DNA from: Streptomyces zaomyceticus
Lineage (GTDB): Bacteria > Actinomycetota > Actinomycetes > Streptomycetales > Streptomycetaceae
Direction of reading: 5' to 3'
Length of the DNA: 64,000 nt
Assembly (NCBI RefSeq): GCF_014656215.1
Contig: NZ_BNBZ01000001.1
Span: 558,001 to 622,000, forward strand
How positions within the stretch are numbered: position 1 is the first letter of the stretch; the number at the start of each line of letters is the position of its first letter. The translations under genes were made by a program, and so were the position numbers. This document shows, in pieces, positions 9,386 through 17,866 of the stretch. The notes beneath the pieces are model-generated. The model had not been told where the DNA came from. It did no database searches and was given only the letters and a program-made list of their open reading frames with translations.

Positions 9386-9724
9386 CTACAGATAGAGCCC
9401 GGTCGAGTCCGTCGTGCCCTGGAACCGGTCCGCGGCCACCGCGTGCAGATCCCGCTCCCGCATCAGGACGTACGCGACACCCCGCACCTCGACCTCGGCA
9501 CGGTCCTCCGGGTCGTAGAGCACCCGGTCGCCGATCTCGACGGTACGGACGTTCTGACCGACCGCCACCACCTCGGCCCAGGAAAGCCGGCGGCCGACGG
9601 CGGCGGTCGCCGGAATCAGGATGCCGCCGCCGGAACGCCGCTCCCCCTCCGGGGAGTCGGTGCGGACCAGGACCCGGTCGTGAAGCATCCGGATGGGCAG
9701 CTTGTCGTGCGTGTTCTCGCTCAC
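9386..9724 (-). CDS. GroES-like co-chaperonin family protein
   Basis: A 112-residue protein with the Cpn10 fold signature: an N-terminal strand LPIRMLHDRVLVRTDSPEGERRSGGGILIP, then AEVVAVGQNVRTVEIGDRVLY and a closing strand YVLMRERDLHAV. It differs from canonical GroES in having a short mobile-loop region (ATAAVGRRLSW), a longer polar C-terminus, and no groEL next to it. Streptomycetes carry such a stand-alone paralog besides the true groES. It may assist a chaperonin or be a divergent relative; its role is unknown. Confidence 0.8.
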   Translation of the reverse strand: MSENTHDKLPIRMLHDRVLVRTDSPEGERRSGGGILIPATAAVGRRLSWAEVVAVGQNVRTVEIGDRVLYDPEDRAEVEVRGVAYVLMRERDLHAVAADRFQGTTDSTGLYL

Positions 9725-9757
9725 GGGGTGAACCTACCTGCCCGGCCGTGACACCCA

Positions 9758-9837
9758 CCGCGGGGAGGGGTCGTCCCCCACCCGTGGCGGGGAGGAGTCA
9801 TCCCCTGCCCCTGGCGGGGAGGGGTCATCCCCTGCCC
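9758..9837. repeat. 27-bp tandem repeat, three copies
   Basis: Three imperfect copies of a 26-27-bp unit (core GGCGGGGAGGGGTCATCCCC) begin at about 9758, 9784 and 9811. They overlap the last codons of the DUF3618 gene. Each unit has internal dyad symmetry (GGGGA...TCCCC), so RNA from the region could form serial hairpins. Confidence 0.85.
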
Positions 9838-10145
9838 TTGCGGGAGGACGCGGCGAGCAGCCCGATCACCGCCACGGCGACCAGGGCCGCCGGCACCACA
9901 CGCTCCAGGCGGGGCGCGCCGTCCTCATGGGTGAAACGTGCCTTCACATCCGAGACGACCCGGTTGACGGCGACGAAGGCGCGCCCGGCGGTCTGGTCGA
10001 CCGTCGAGGCGACCTTGGCCTTCGCGTCCCCGATGATCGTCTTCGGGTGCATCCGAATGCCGATCTCGTCGAGAGTGACGGCGAGCTGCTCGCGCCGGCG
10101 GACGATGTCCGCCTCGATCTGCGCAGGGGTCCTGGCATCCGACAC
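9825..10145 (-). CDS. DUF3618 domain protein
   Basis: A 106-residue protein. The N-terminal DUF3618 segment reads DARTPAQIEADIVRRREQLA followed by a helical linker (DEIGIRMHPKTIIGDAKAKV) and one C-terminal membrane span (VVPAALVAVAVIGLLAAS) with a basic end SSRKGRG. GTG 10145 is chosen because GGAGGC lies a few bases before it and the family motif starts there; the open frame continues to 10397 without family similarity. Actinobacterial DUF3618 proteins are single-pass membrane proteins of unknown function. Confidence 0.85.
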   Translation of the reverse strand: MSDARTPAQIEADIVRRREQLAVTLDEIGIRMHPKTIIGDAKAKVASTVDQTAGRAFVAVNRVVSDVKARFTHEDGAPRLERVVPAALVAVAVIGLLAASSRKGRG

Positions 10146-10293
10146 CGCGCTGCCTCCGTAGTCGTGATCCGGTGGGGTCGTGATCCGGTCGTTGATCGGT
10201 CCTTGTGGACAGTCTGTCAGCTCTGTCGCCTTCGGGTCGTCCCAGACCCCCATTAGGCTCTGAACGCGTACGCGAACCATCCCGAGGAGAGCC

Positions 10294-10767
10294 ATGAGCG
10301 AGCGACTGCAGCCCGGCGACACCGCCCCCGCCTTCACCCTGCCCGACGCGGACGGCAACGAGGTCTCCCTCGCGGACCACAAGGGCCGCAAGGTCATCGT
10401 CTACTTCTACCCGGCCGCCCTCACCCCCGGCTGCACGAAGCAGGCCTGCGACTTCACGGACAACCTGGACCTCCTCGCGGCCGCGGGCTACGACGTCATC
10501 GGCGTCTCCCCGGACAAGCCGGAGAAGCTGGCGAAGTTCCGCGAGAAGGAGAACCTCAAGGTCACGCTGGTCGGCGACCCGGAGAAGGAGACCCTGGAGG
10601 CGTACGGCGCCTTCGGCGAGAAGAAGCTCTACGGCAAGACGGTGACGGGCGTGATCCGCTCGACGATCGTCGTGGACGAGGACGGCAAGGTGGAGCACGC
10701 CTTCTACAACGTGAAGGCCACCGGCCACGTCGCCAAGATCCTCAGGGACCTCTCGATCGAAGCCTGA
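10294..10767 (+). CDS. bcp: Thioredoxin-dependent peroxiredoxin, BCP type
   Basis: Cytosolic peroxidase of 157 residues that reduces hydrogen peroxide and organic hydroperoxides using thioredoxin. It shows the AhpC/TSA fold: an opening APAFTLPDADGNEVSLADHKG, then FYPAALTPGCTKQACDF with peroxidatic Cys47 and resolving Cys52 five residues apart, the atypical 2-Cys BCP arrangement. The later motif is KTVTGVIRSTIVVDEDGKV. The start follows GAGGAGAGCC, a good ribosome site. Monocistronic, with a strong hairpin downstream. Confidence 0.95.
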   Translation: MSERLQPGDTAPAFTLPDADGNEVSLADHKGRKVIVYFYPAALTPGCTKQACDFTDNLDLLAAAGYDVIGVSPDKPEKLAKFREKENLKVTLVGDPEKETLEAYGAFGEKKLYGKTVTGVIRSTIVVDEDGKVEHAFYNVKATGHVAKILRDLSIEA

Positions 10768-10822
10768 CCGGACGCCCCGGACGGGGCGACGTGACGACGC
10801 CCGGAGCCGGGCGACGTGACAC

Positions 10823-10867
10823 ACCGCCCGGGAACGGGACGTGACCCACGTCCCATTCCCGGGCGGT
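10823..10867 (+). terminator. Hairpin terminator after bcp
   Basis: Arms of 21 bp with one mismatch (10823-10843 and 10847-10867, ACCGCCCGGGAAC... and its complement) and a 3-base loop, followed by TTCCGTTT. It ends the bcp transcript. Upstream of it GGGCGACGTGAC occurs twice. Confidence 0.8.
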
Positions 10868-10936
10868 TTCCGTTTGCGAACGGCACGACCGCGCAGAAGG
10901 TCCTCTGGAGTTTTCCCGGAGAGAGGACGTACGGCC

Positions 10937-12436
10937 ATGCCGGCCACAGACCGCGACGATCCCGCCGCCGATCCCGAGGCCCAGCGGCGCCATCCGTACC
11001 TGTTCCGGGCCGTCACCCGGCGCCGGAAGCCCCGGCTGCGCCGGACCGACATCACGGTGACCGACGAGGCGGCGGTCAAGCGGGCCGTGAAGGCGGCCTC
11101 GCTCGGCAACGCCATGGAATGGTTCGACTTCGGCATCTACGCCTACCTCGCCGTCACCCTCGGCCACGTCTTCTTCCCGTCCGGCAACGACACGGTCCAG
11201 CTGCTGTCGTCGTTCGCGACCTTCGCGGTCGCCTTCCTGGTCCGCCCGCTCGGCGGCATGGTGTTCGGCCCGATGGGTGACCGGCTCGGCCGCAAGAAGG
11301 TCCTCGCACTGACCATGATCCTCATGGCCGTCGGCACCTTCGCGATCGGCCTGATCCCCTCGTACGCCTCGATCGGCTTCTGGGCACCCGCGCTCCTGGT
11401 CCTCTTCCGGATGCTCCAGGGCTTCTCCACCGGCGGCGAGTACGGCGGCGCCTCGACCTTCATCGCCGAGTACGCGCCCGACCGCCGCCGCGGCTACTTC
11501 GGCAGCTTCCTGGAGTTCGGCACCCTCGCCGGATACGTCGCCGCGGCCGGCCTCGTCACGGCCCTCACCACCTGGCTCGGCTCCGACACGATGGAGGCGT
11601 GGGGCTGGCGCGTGCCGTTCCTGGTGGCCGGCCCGCTGGGCCTGGTCGGCCTCTACCTGCGGCTGCGGCTCGACGAGACGCCCGCCTTCCAGAAGCTGGA
11701 GAGCGAGTCGGCGCGCGCCTCGGAGGCGGCCGACACCGTGGAGACCACGACCAAGGGTGACCTGGCGAGGATATTCCGGGAACAGTGGCCGACGCTGATC
11801 CTCTGCATCGCGCTCGTCGGCGCGTACAACATCACCGACTACATGCTGCTGTCGTACATGCCGACGTACCTCTCCGACGAGCTCGGCTACAGCGAGACCC
11901 ACGGGCTGCTGATCCTGCTCGCGGTGATGGTCCTCCTCATGCTGATCATCACTCAGGTCGGTCGCCTGAGCGACCACTTCGGGCGCAAGCCGGTCCTGAT
12001 GGCGGGCATGCTGGGCTTCCTCCTGCTGTCGCTGCCCGCGTTCCTGCTGATCGGCCGGGGCGGCGTGCCGGCGATCACGGCGGGCATGCTGATGCTCGGC
12101 CTGTCACTGGTCTGCATGCTCGGCACGATGTCGGCGGCGCTCCCTGCGCTCTTCCCGACGGACGTCCGCTACGGCTCCCTCTCGGTGGGCTACAACCTGT
12201 CGGCCTCGCTGTTCGGCGGTACGACCCCGCTGGTGATCACCGCCCTGATCGGCGCGACGGGCAGCAGCCTGATGCCGGCGTACTACGCGATGGGCGCGGC
12301 GCTCGTCGGAGTGATCGCGGTGGCCTGCATGAAGGAGACGGCCCGACAGCCCCTGGAGGGCTCCCCACCGTCGGTGGAGACCCCGGAGGAAGCGGCGGAA
12401 ATGGTGATGTCCCAGGCCCCGGAACCGAGGTTCTGA
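10937..12436 (+). CDS. MFS transporter, ProP-like metabolite:proton symporter
   Basis: A 499-residue, 12-helix major facilitator of the metabolite:H+ symporter branch, which takes up osmolytes such as proline and betaine, or organic acids. It carries NAMEWFDFGIYAYLA in helix 1, the helix 2-3 loop GDRLGRKKVL, and GGEYGGASTFIAEYAPDRRRG, all hallmarks of the ProP/KgtP group. ATG 10937 follows GGAGAGAGGACG; the open frame further upstream overlaps the bcp terminator. There is no C-terminal coiled coil as in E. coli ProP, so osmosensing cannot be inferred. A hairpin terminator follows. Confidence 0.88.
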   Translation: MPATDRDDPAADPEAQRRHPYLFRAVTRRRKPRLRRTDITVTDEAAVKRAVKAASLGNAMEWFDFGIYAYLAVTLGHVFFPSGNDTVQLLSSFATFAVAFLVRPLGGMVFGPMGDRLGRKKVLALTMILMAVGTFAIGLIPSYASIGFWAPALLVLFRMLQGFSTGGEYGGASTFIAEYAPDRRRGYFGSFLEFGTLAGYVAAAGLVTALTTWLGSDTMEAWGWRVPFLVAGPLGLVGLYLRLRLDETPAFQKLESESARASEAADTVETTTKGDLARIFREQWPTLILCIALVGAYNITDYMLLSYMPTYLSDELGYSETHGLLILLAVMVLLMLIITQVGRLSDHFGRKPVLMAGMLGFLLLSLPAFLLIGRGGVPAITAGMLMLGLSLVCMLGTMSAALPALFPTDVRYGSLSVGYNLSASLFGGTTPLVITALIGATGSSLMPAYYAMGAALVGVIAVACMKETARQPLEGSPPSVETPEEAAEMVMSQAPEPRF

Positions 12437-12450
12437 CCCCGCGTTCCCAC

Positions 12451-12491
12451 CGGAGCGGCCCCCACCGGACACCCCGGTGCGGGCCGCTCCG
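12451..12491 (+). terminator. Hairpin terminator after the MFS gene
   Basis: Outer 11-bp stem (12451-12461 with 12481-12491, CGGAGCGGCCC) and inner 6-bp stem (CACCGG/CCGGTG), followed by GCTTTTCG. Typical intrinsic terminator. Confidence 0.8.
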
Positions 12492-12570
12492 CTTTTCGTA
12501 CGCGATATGACGTGACCGTCCGATATTCGGGTCGTTGATCCGTACGGGATCCGAACTGGGGAGGGACGCG

Positions 12571-13569
12571 ATGGGGACGAGCACGTACACGAGGGAACGG
12601 CTCACTGCCGTTGTGGAGGAGGCGAGCGGGTGGGCGGATCTGATGCGCCGCCTCGGCGTCGGTGAGAGCGGGGGCCGACGCCGCACACTGCAGACGAAGG
12701 TGGCCGAGTACGGCATCGACACCAGCCATTTCAAGCAGCAAAGCCCCTGGCGCAAGTACACAGACAGCGCCATTGCCGAGGCGGTCGCCACTTCTACGAC
12801 GCTCCGCGAGGTCGCGCAGAAGCTCGGCGTGCCCCCGGCCACCGGAACGCTCTCCCACATCAGCAGACGGATCGCAGCAGCCGGAATCGACGTGACGCAG
12901 TTCCCCGGCCTGAATCGATCGACCACGGACCTTCCGTTCACCACGGAAGAGCTCAAGACAGCCGCAGCGGCCACGCAGAGCATCAGGGCAATGGCGCGCC
13001 TGCTGGGCGTAGGCGATGACGGCAGATCCCGGGCCGCGCTCAGGCACATGCTCCACAAGCGCGGAATTGACATCGCCCACTTCACTCACAGGCGCGTCGG
13101 AGTTCCGGAGGACGGCCTACGAGCAGCGGTGACTGCTGCCGCCAGCTTCGCCGACGTGATGCGCGCGCTCGGTCTCCAGGTGAGCGACCAGAATCACCGC
13201 CGGGTACGACGCCGAGTAGCCGAGCTGGGTCTCGACACGTCGCACTTCAAACGACGCACGTGGGGCACCGTGCGAGTCGCGGCGCCGAAAGCCATCGCGC
13301 ACACGGTATTCCGGGTCCGCCCCGAAGGGTCGTCGCGCGAAAGCCGCGATCGGCTCCACCGCGCGCTCACCGAGGTAGGCGTCCCGTATCGCTGCGTCGA
13401 GTGCGGCAATGAAGGTTCGTGGAGAGGCGGACTCATTACCCTGCAGATCGACCACATCAACGGAGACTGGCTCGACAATCGCCAGGAGAACCTCCGCTAC
13501 CTTTGCCCCAACTGCCACTCGAAGACTGCTACGTGGTGTCGAGGTGGCGGGCGCCGCCAGTCGACGTAA
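12571..13569 (+). CDS. HNH nuclease-like protein with four repeated DNA-binding modules
   Basis: A 332-residue protein. Residues 1-225 hold four copies of a roughly 50-residue module, each a helix-turn-helix-like LxxLG segment ending in a Gly-Ile-Asp signature: YGIDTSHFK, AGIDVTQFPG, RGIDIAHFTH, LGLDTSHFKR. The C-terminus is an HNH domain with two zinc-binding Cys pairs (CVECGNEGSW and CPNCHSK) around LQIDHINGDWLDNR and NLRYLCPNCH. ATG 12571 follows GGGAGGGACGCG. Codon use is visibly less GC-biased than its neighbours, which suggests transfer. Modules of this kind occur in phage and homing-type HNH proteins. It could be a nuclease, a homing enzyme or a DNA-binding regulator. Confidence 0.8.
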   Translation: MGTSTYTRERLTAVVEEASGWADLMRRLGVGESGGRRRTLQTKVAEYGIDTSHFKQQSPWRKYTDSAIAEAVATSTTLREVAQKLGVPPATGTLSHISRRIAAAGIDVTQFPGLNRSTTDLPFTTEELKTAAAATQSIRAMARLLGVGDDGRSRAALRHMLHKRGIDIAHFTHRRVGVPEDGLRAAVTAAASFADVMRALGLQVSDQNHRRVRRRVAELGLDTSHFKRRTWGTVRVAAPKAIAHTVFRVRPEGSSRESRDRLHRALTEVGVPYRCVECGNEGSWRGGLITLQIDHINGDWLDNRQENLRYLCPNCHSKTATWCRGGGRRQST

Positions 13570-13619
13570 CGGCATCCATACTCCGGCAGGCGCAGGCCCG
13601 CTACCATGGTGGGCGACCA

Positions 13620-13702
13620 GCGGCCTTGGCGGAACGGCAGACGCCTCGCGTTTAGGTCGCGATGGGAGCAATCCCGTGAGGGTTCGAATCCCTCAGGCCG
13701 CA
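13620..13702 (+). tRNA. tRNA-Leu (anticodon UAG)
   Basis: Cloverleaf: acceptor GCGGCCT pairs with AGGCCGC, D arm GCG/CGC, anticodon stem TCGCG/CGCGA around loop TTTAGGT giving anticodon UAG, a long class II variable arm (TGGGAGCAATCCCG), and T arm TGAGGG-TTCGAAT-CCCTCA. Discriminator A. CCA is not encoded. It lies 50 bp after the HNH gene. Confidence 0.96.
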
Positions 13703-13715
13703 CAGACCATCAAAT

Positions 13716-13754
13716 CGAAGGCCTCACCCGAAGTTGTTACGGGTGAGGCCTTCG
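13716..13754. terminator. Bidirectional hairpin terminator
   Basis: Perfect 15-bp stem CGAAGGCCTCACCCG (13716-13730) with its complement at 13740-13754 around a 9-base loop. It serves both tRNA-Leu (rightward) and rdgB (leftward). Confidence 0.85.
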
Positions 13755-13763
13755 CTGTGGCAC

Positions 13764-14366
13764 TCAGCCCAGCAGTTCCCTCACCACCGGTACCAGCGCC
13801 CTGAACGCCTTCCCTCGGTGGCTGATCGCGTTCTTCTCCTCCGGCGACAGCTCCGCGCAGGTGACCTCGTGGCCGTCCGGCTGGATGATCGGGTCGTAGC
13901 CGAAGCCGTTCGTGCCCACCGGGGCGTGGCGGAGGGTGCCCGGCATGCGGCCTTCCACCACCCTCTCCGTGCCGTCCGGGAGGGCGAGGGCCGCCGCGCA
14001 GGCGAAGTGGGCGGCCCGGTGTTCGTCGGCGATGTCGGAGAGCTGGGCCAGCAGGAGGTCCAGGTTCGCGCGGTCGTCGCCATGGGTGCCGGACCAGCGG
14101 GCGGAGAAGATGCCGGGGGCGCCGTTCAGGACGTCGACGCAGAGGCCGGAGTCGTCGGCGACGGCCGGCAGGCCGGTGGCCCTGGCCAGGGCGTGGGCCT
14201 TGAGGAGGGCGTTCTCGGCGAAGGTGACGCCGGTTTCCTTGACGTCGGGGATCTCCGGGTACGCGTCCGCGCCGACGAGTTCGAGGTCGAGACCTGCGTC
14301 GGCGAGGATCGCGTGGAGTTCGGTGATCTTTCCCGGGTTGCGGGTGGCGAGGATCAGACGGGTCAT
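13764..14366 (-). CDS. rdgB: RdgB/HAM1 family non-canonical purine NTP pyrophosphatase
   Basis: House-cleaning enzyme of 200 residues hydrolysing XTP, ITP and dITP to monophosphates. The family signature is complete: LILATRNPGKITELHAIL at the start, DVKETGVTFAENALLKAH, ADDSGLCVDVLNGAPGIFSARW, GTNGFGYDPIIQPDG and the closing NAISHRGKAFRAL. ATG 14366 is the family start. The gene order rdgB, lipoprotein, rph is leftward, and rdgB next to rph is common in actinobacteria, linking nucleotide-pool cleaning with RNA 3'-end trimming. Confidence 0.95.
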   Translation of the reverse strand: MTRLILATRNPGKITELHAILADAGLDLELVGADAYPEIPDVKETGVTFAENALLKAHALARATGLPAVADDSGLCVDVLNGAPGIFSARWSGTHGDDRANLDLLLAQLSDIADEHRAAHFACAAALALPDGTERVVEGRMPGTLRHAPVGTNGFGYDPIIQPDGHEVTCAELSPEEKNAISHRGKAFRALVPVVRELLG

Positions 14367-14374
14367 GCCATCGA

Positions 14375-14755
14375 TTATCCCGGGGTGCAGACCTTGCCGA
14401 TCTCGGTGGCCCCGTCGGTGATGGGGGTGATGTCCGGGGTGGTGTCGCCGTTCTTGACGGCGGTGCGGACGGAGTCGACCCCCTTGGTGAGGTCGTCGAC
14501 GGCCTTGGCGAGGTCGGCGTTGTCGGTGGTGTTCTTGAGGTTGCCGAGCTCGGTGGAGATCGAGTTGAGGGACTCCTCGATCTGCGTGACGTCGTTGGAG
14601 GCGTTGGCGACGGCGTCCTGGAGCTTGGTGACCGAGGTGGCTATCGCGTCGGCGGTCTTGACGCAGTCCATGGCCTTGTCGAGGGCTCCACAGCCGCTCA
14701 GGACGGTGGTGAGTGCGGCGGCCGTGGCCACGGCGAGTGCGAGACGGCGCTTCAA
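14375..14755 (-). CDS. Small putative lipoprotein
   Basis: A 126-residue protein with an N-terminal signal (KRRLALAVATAAALTTVL) and lipobox LSGC, predicting a lipid-anchored surface protein. The rest is helical with heptad-like spacing (QIEESLNSISTELGNLKN, then DLAKAVDDLTKGVDSVRTAV), suggesting a coiled coil. The start is taken as TTG 14755, because GGGGGAGGA stands 8 bp before it; an ATG at 14782 would put that site inside the gene and spoil the signal peptide. Function unknown. Confidence 0.75.
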   Translation of the reverse strand: MKRRLALAVATAAALTTVLSGCGALDKAMDCVKTADAIATSVTKLQDAVANASNDVTQIEESLNSISTELGNLKNTTDNADLAKAVDDLTKGVDSVRTAVKNGDTTPDITPITDGATEIGKVCTPG

Positions 14756-14841
14756 GGCGGGTCCTCCCCCTGTGCATGACATTGATGCGGGCGCACGGAT
14801 CGTATCCGTGCGCCCGTTGCCCGTTGTGACGCGCCGGAGCG

Positions 14842-15573
<732 letters not shown>

Positions 15574-15599
15574 GGGACGAGCGTAGCGGGACATGGGGA

Positions 15600-15691
15600 G
15601 GGGTCTTCGCTCTCCGGTCGCGGGGGACTTCGCTCCCCGGTCGCGGGGGACTTCGCTCCCCGGTACCGGGGGTCTTCGCCCTCCGGTCGCA
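15600..15691. repeat. 23-bp tandem repeat, four copies
   Basis: Four imperfect 23-bp units begin at 15600, 15623, 15646 and 15669 (core GGGGACTTCGCTCCCCGGTC), with a degenerate fifth to about 15710. The array sits just upstream of rph. Each unit has GGGGA/TCCCC symmetry. It is similar in size and style to the array at 9758, though the sequence differs. Confidence 0.88.
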
Positions 15692-15718
15692 CGGCCTTCG
15701 CTCCCGGGCCGTTCATGA

Positions 15719-15754
15719 CGAAGGGCCCGTTCCCCTGCCGGAACGGGCCCTTCG
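15719..15754 (-). terminator. Hairpin terminator after the PTS EIIB gene
   Basis: Perfect 15-bp stem CGAAGGGCCCGTTCC (15719-15733) with its complement at 15740-15754, and a 6-base loop. It ends the leftward EIIB transcript before rph. Confidence 0.85.
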
Positions 15755-15786
15755 CCGATGCGGGTCGGCCGACGTGTGTCAGTCGC

Positions 15787-16020
15787 TCACATCATGTCTT
15801 CGATGTCGGCGGCGATCGGGTCGGCGTCGGTGCCGATGACGACCTGGATCGCGGTGCCCATCTTCACGACGCCGTGGGCGCCGGCGGCCTTGAGGGCGGC
15901 CTCGTCGACGAGGGCGGGGTCCACGACCTCGGTGCGCAGGCGGGTGATGCAGCCTTCGACCTCTTCGATGTTCCCGATGCCGCCGAGTCCGGCGACGATC
16001 TTCTCAGCCTTGGTGGCCAT
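15787..16020 (-). CDS. nagF: GlcNAc PTS component EIIB
   Basis: A 77-residue free-standing EIIB of the glucose/N-acetylglucosamine PTS family. It accepts phosphate from EIIA-Crr on Cys24, in the motif EEVEGCITRLRTEV, and passes it to the sugar bound by EIIC. The remaining family landmarks are VKMGTAIQVVIGTDADPIAADI. In S. coelicolor the equivalent NagF serves NagE2. It is transcribed divergently from the first EIIC gene. The DasR-type operator at 16195 lies in the shared 237-bp region and may serve both directions. Confidence 0.93.
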   Translation of the reverse strand: MATKAEKIVAGLGGIGNIEEVEGCITRLRTEVVDPALVDEAALKAAGAHGVVKMGTAIQVVIGTDADPIAADIEDMM

Positions 16021-16194
16021 GTGTTTCTCCCTGTCCGTTCCGTTCGCGCGAGCGCGAATCTCGGCGCACCTGCGGTCCGCTTTGTCACGGTAACCCACGG
16101 TTGGCCCAACTTCGCGAGCGAGTGCCGCCGTTCTGCCGAATGATGACGATCACCGGCGGCCTGTCCTCAGCGGGCTCCCGGGAGCCTATCGCAA

Positions 16195-16210
16195 CTGGTC
16201 TACACCAGTG
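16195..16210. promoter_or_regulatory. DasR-responsive element (dre)
   Basis: ACTGGTCTACACCAGT, a near-palindrome matching the DasR (GntR-family) operator consensus RNTGGTCTAGACCANT. It lies 48 bp before nagE1 and 175 bp before nagF. DasR represses GlcNAc uptake genes and is released by glucosamine-6-phosphate. Confidence 0.88.
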
Positions 16211-16257
16211 TGCAACGAGATGCGGACCCGGGTCGTTCCCGGGCAGGGAGGACGCCG

Positions 16258-17556
16258 ATGAGTACGGACAGCGCCGCCGCGCGGCCGCAGAAGTCCCTGT
16301 GGGGCGGACTCTTCCAGGGGCTGCAGAAGATGGGGCGCAGCCTTCAGCTCCCCATCGCCGTGCTGCCGGCCGCGGGCATCATCAACCGGCTCGGGCAGCC
16401 GGACGTCTTCGGCGCGGACGGTCTCGGCTGGGACAACGTCGCGAAGGTGATGGCGGGCGCGGGCGGCGCCCTCCTCGACGGCAACCTCGGTCTGCCGCTG
16501 CTGTTCTGCATCGGTGTCGCGATCGGCATGGCGAAGAAGTCGGACGGCTCGACCGCGCTCGCGGCGGTCGTCGGCTTTCTCGTCTACTTCAACGTGCTGC
16601 GCCAGTTCCCGAAGGACTGCCCGACGGGCACGGCGGACGTCGGCGGCGGCTGCCTCGGCGCCGACGACTCCTTCGCGGGCTACACGTACCAGAACCCCGG
16701 TGTCTTCGGCGGCATCGTGATGGGTCTGCTCACCGCGTATCTGTGGCAGCGCTACCACCGGACGAAGCTGGTCGACTGGCTGGGCTTCTTCAACGGCCGC
16801 CGCCTCGTCCCGATCATCATGACGTTCGTGGCGATCGCGTTCGCCTCGATCTGCCTGTGGATCTGGCCGCCGATCGGTGACGCCCTGGAGAACTTCAGCG
16901 ACTGGCTGGTCGGGCTCGACGAATGGGGTGCGGGCATCTTCGGCGTGGCGAACCGGGCGCTGCTCGTGATCGGCCTGCACCAGTTCCTGAACGTGCCCAT
17001 CTGGTTCCAGTTCGGCACGTACGAGAAGCCGGACGGCACGGTGGTCCACGGTGACATCCCGATGTTCCTGGCGGGCGACCCGAACGCCGGTCAGTTCCTG
17101 ACGGGCTTCTTCCCGATCATGATGTTCGCGCTGCCGGCGGCGGCGCTGGCGATGACCCACTGCGCGAAGCCGCACCGGCGCAAGGAGGTGGGCGGTCTGA
17201 TGCTGTCGGTGGCGCTGACCTCGTTCGTCACGGGCATCACGGAGCCGCTGGAGTACTCGTTCCTCTTCATCGCGCCGCTGCTGTACGCGGTCCACGCGGT
17301 GCTGACGGGTGTCTCGATGGCGGTGACGTGGGCGCTCGGGGTGAAGGACGGTTTCAGCTTCTCGGCGGGTCTGATCGACTACGTGATCAACTGGAACCTG
17401 GCGACGAAGCCCTGGCTGATCATTCCGATCGGTCTCGGGTTCGCGGTCGTGTACTACGCGATCTTCCGGTTCGCGATCACCAAGTTCGACCTCCAGACGC
17501 CGGGCCGCGAGCCGGACGAGGTGGGGGACGAGATGGAGCGCGAGAACGTCAAGTGA
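16258..17556 (+). CDS. nagE1: GlcNAc-type PTS transporter EIIC subunit
   Basis: A 432-residue membrane transporter domain of the glucose/GlcNAc PTS. It shows the motif SLQLPIAVLPAAGIINRLGQPDVFG, WLGFFNGRRLVPIIM, GLHQFLNVPIWFQFG and the substrate-region signature SFVTGITEPLEYSFLFIAPLLYAVHA. There is no fused EIIB or EIIA, as in other streptomycetes. ATG 16258 follows GGGAGGACGCCG. In S. coelicolor this paralog lies beside nagE2, and its own contribution to GlcNAc uptake is minor. A hairpin follows, so the two EIIC genes are separate transcripts. Confidence 0.92.
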   Translation: MSTDSAAARPQKSLWGGLFQGLQKMGRSLQLPIAVLPAAGIINRLGQPDVFGADGLGWDNVAKVMAGAGGALLDGNLGLPLLFCIGVAIGMAKKSDGSTALAAVVGFLVYFNVLRQFPKDCPTGTADVGGGCLGADDSFAGYTYQNPGVFGGIVMGLLTAYLWQRYHRTKLVDWLGFFNGRRLVPIIMTFVAIAFASICLWIWPPIGDALENFSDWLVGLDEWGAGIFGVANRALLVIGLHQFLNVPIWFQFGTYEKPDGTVVHGDIPMFLAGDPNAGQFLTGFFPIMMFALPAAALAMTHCAKPHRRKEVGGLMLSVALTSFVTGITEPLEYSFLFIAPLLYAVHAVLTGVSMAVTWALGVKDGFSFSAGLIDYVINWNLATKPWLIIPIGLGFAVVYYAIFRFAITKFDLQTPGREPDEVGDEMERENVK

Positions 17557-17646
17557 GACGGCTCGACAACGTCAGGTAGCCCTTCGGTCACCCCGCGGAG
17601 CCCTGACCGTTACGGGGCTTTCATCCCTCCCGTAAGACCCGAGAAA

Positions 17647-17674
17647 GGCCCCTGGACCTGACGGTCCGGGGGCC
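17647..17674 (+). terminator. Hairpin terminator after nagE1
   Basis: 12-bp stem GGCCCCTGGACC / GGTCCGGGGGCC (one G-T pair) with loop TGAC, followed by TTATGT. It isolates nagE2 from nagE1. Confidence 0.8.
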
Positions 17675-17748
17675 TTATGTCGTGCATTTCCAGCTATGGC
17701 TGAGCACACAAAATTCGCAGGTTCCTTATCTAAGTCTCACGTGCTACA

Positions 17749-17796
17749 ACTGGTCTACACCACTCATTGGTGTAGACCACGCGGTCCAGACCACCG
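17749..17796. promoter_or_regulatory. Cluster of DasR-type operators before nagE2
   Basis: Two clear dre sites, ACTGGTCTACACCACT (17749-17764) and ATTGGTGTAGACCACG (17766-17781), stand one base apart. A weaker third copy, GCGGTCCAGACCACCG (17781-17796), follows directly. The nagE2 start is 71 bp further on. Clustered sites imply cooperative, tighter repression of this main GlcNAc permease than of nagE1, which has one site. Confidence 0.87.
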
Positions 17797-17866
17797 CGTT
17801 TCCACGAGACGTCGCCGTCCCCCCTTTCCATCCTCTGGCGGCGCCTTGCCTTACTGGAGGAAGTTG

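Noticed and set aside
4745..9751. A 1668-codon rightward open frame
   Set aside because: It runs antisense and out of frame through the ABC permeases and PBP, and its translation is Arg/Pro-rich without domains. A product of very high GC.
13569..13702. An integrated element attached at tRNA-Leu
   Set aside because: The tRNA 3' end is not duplicated nearby and there is no integrase; only the HNH gene looks foreign.
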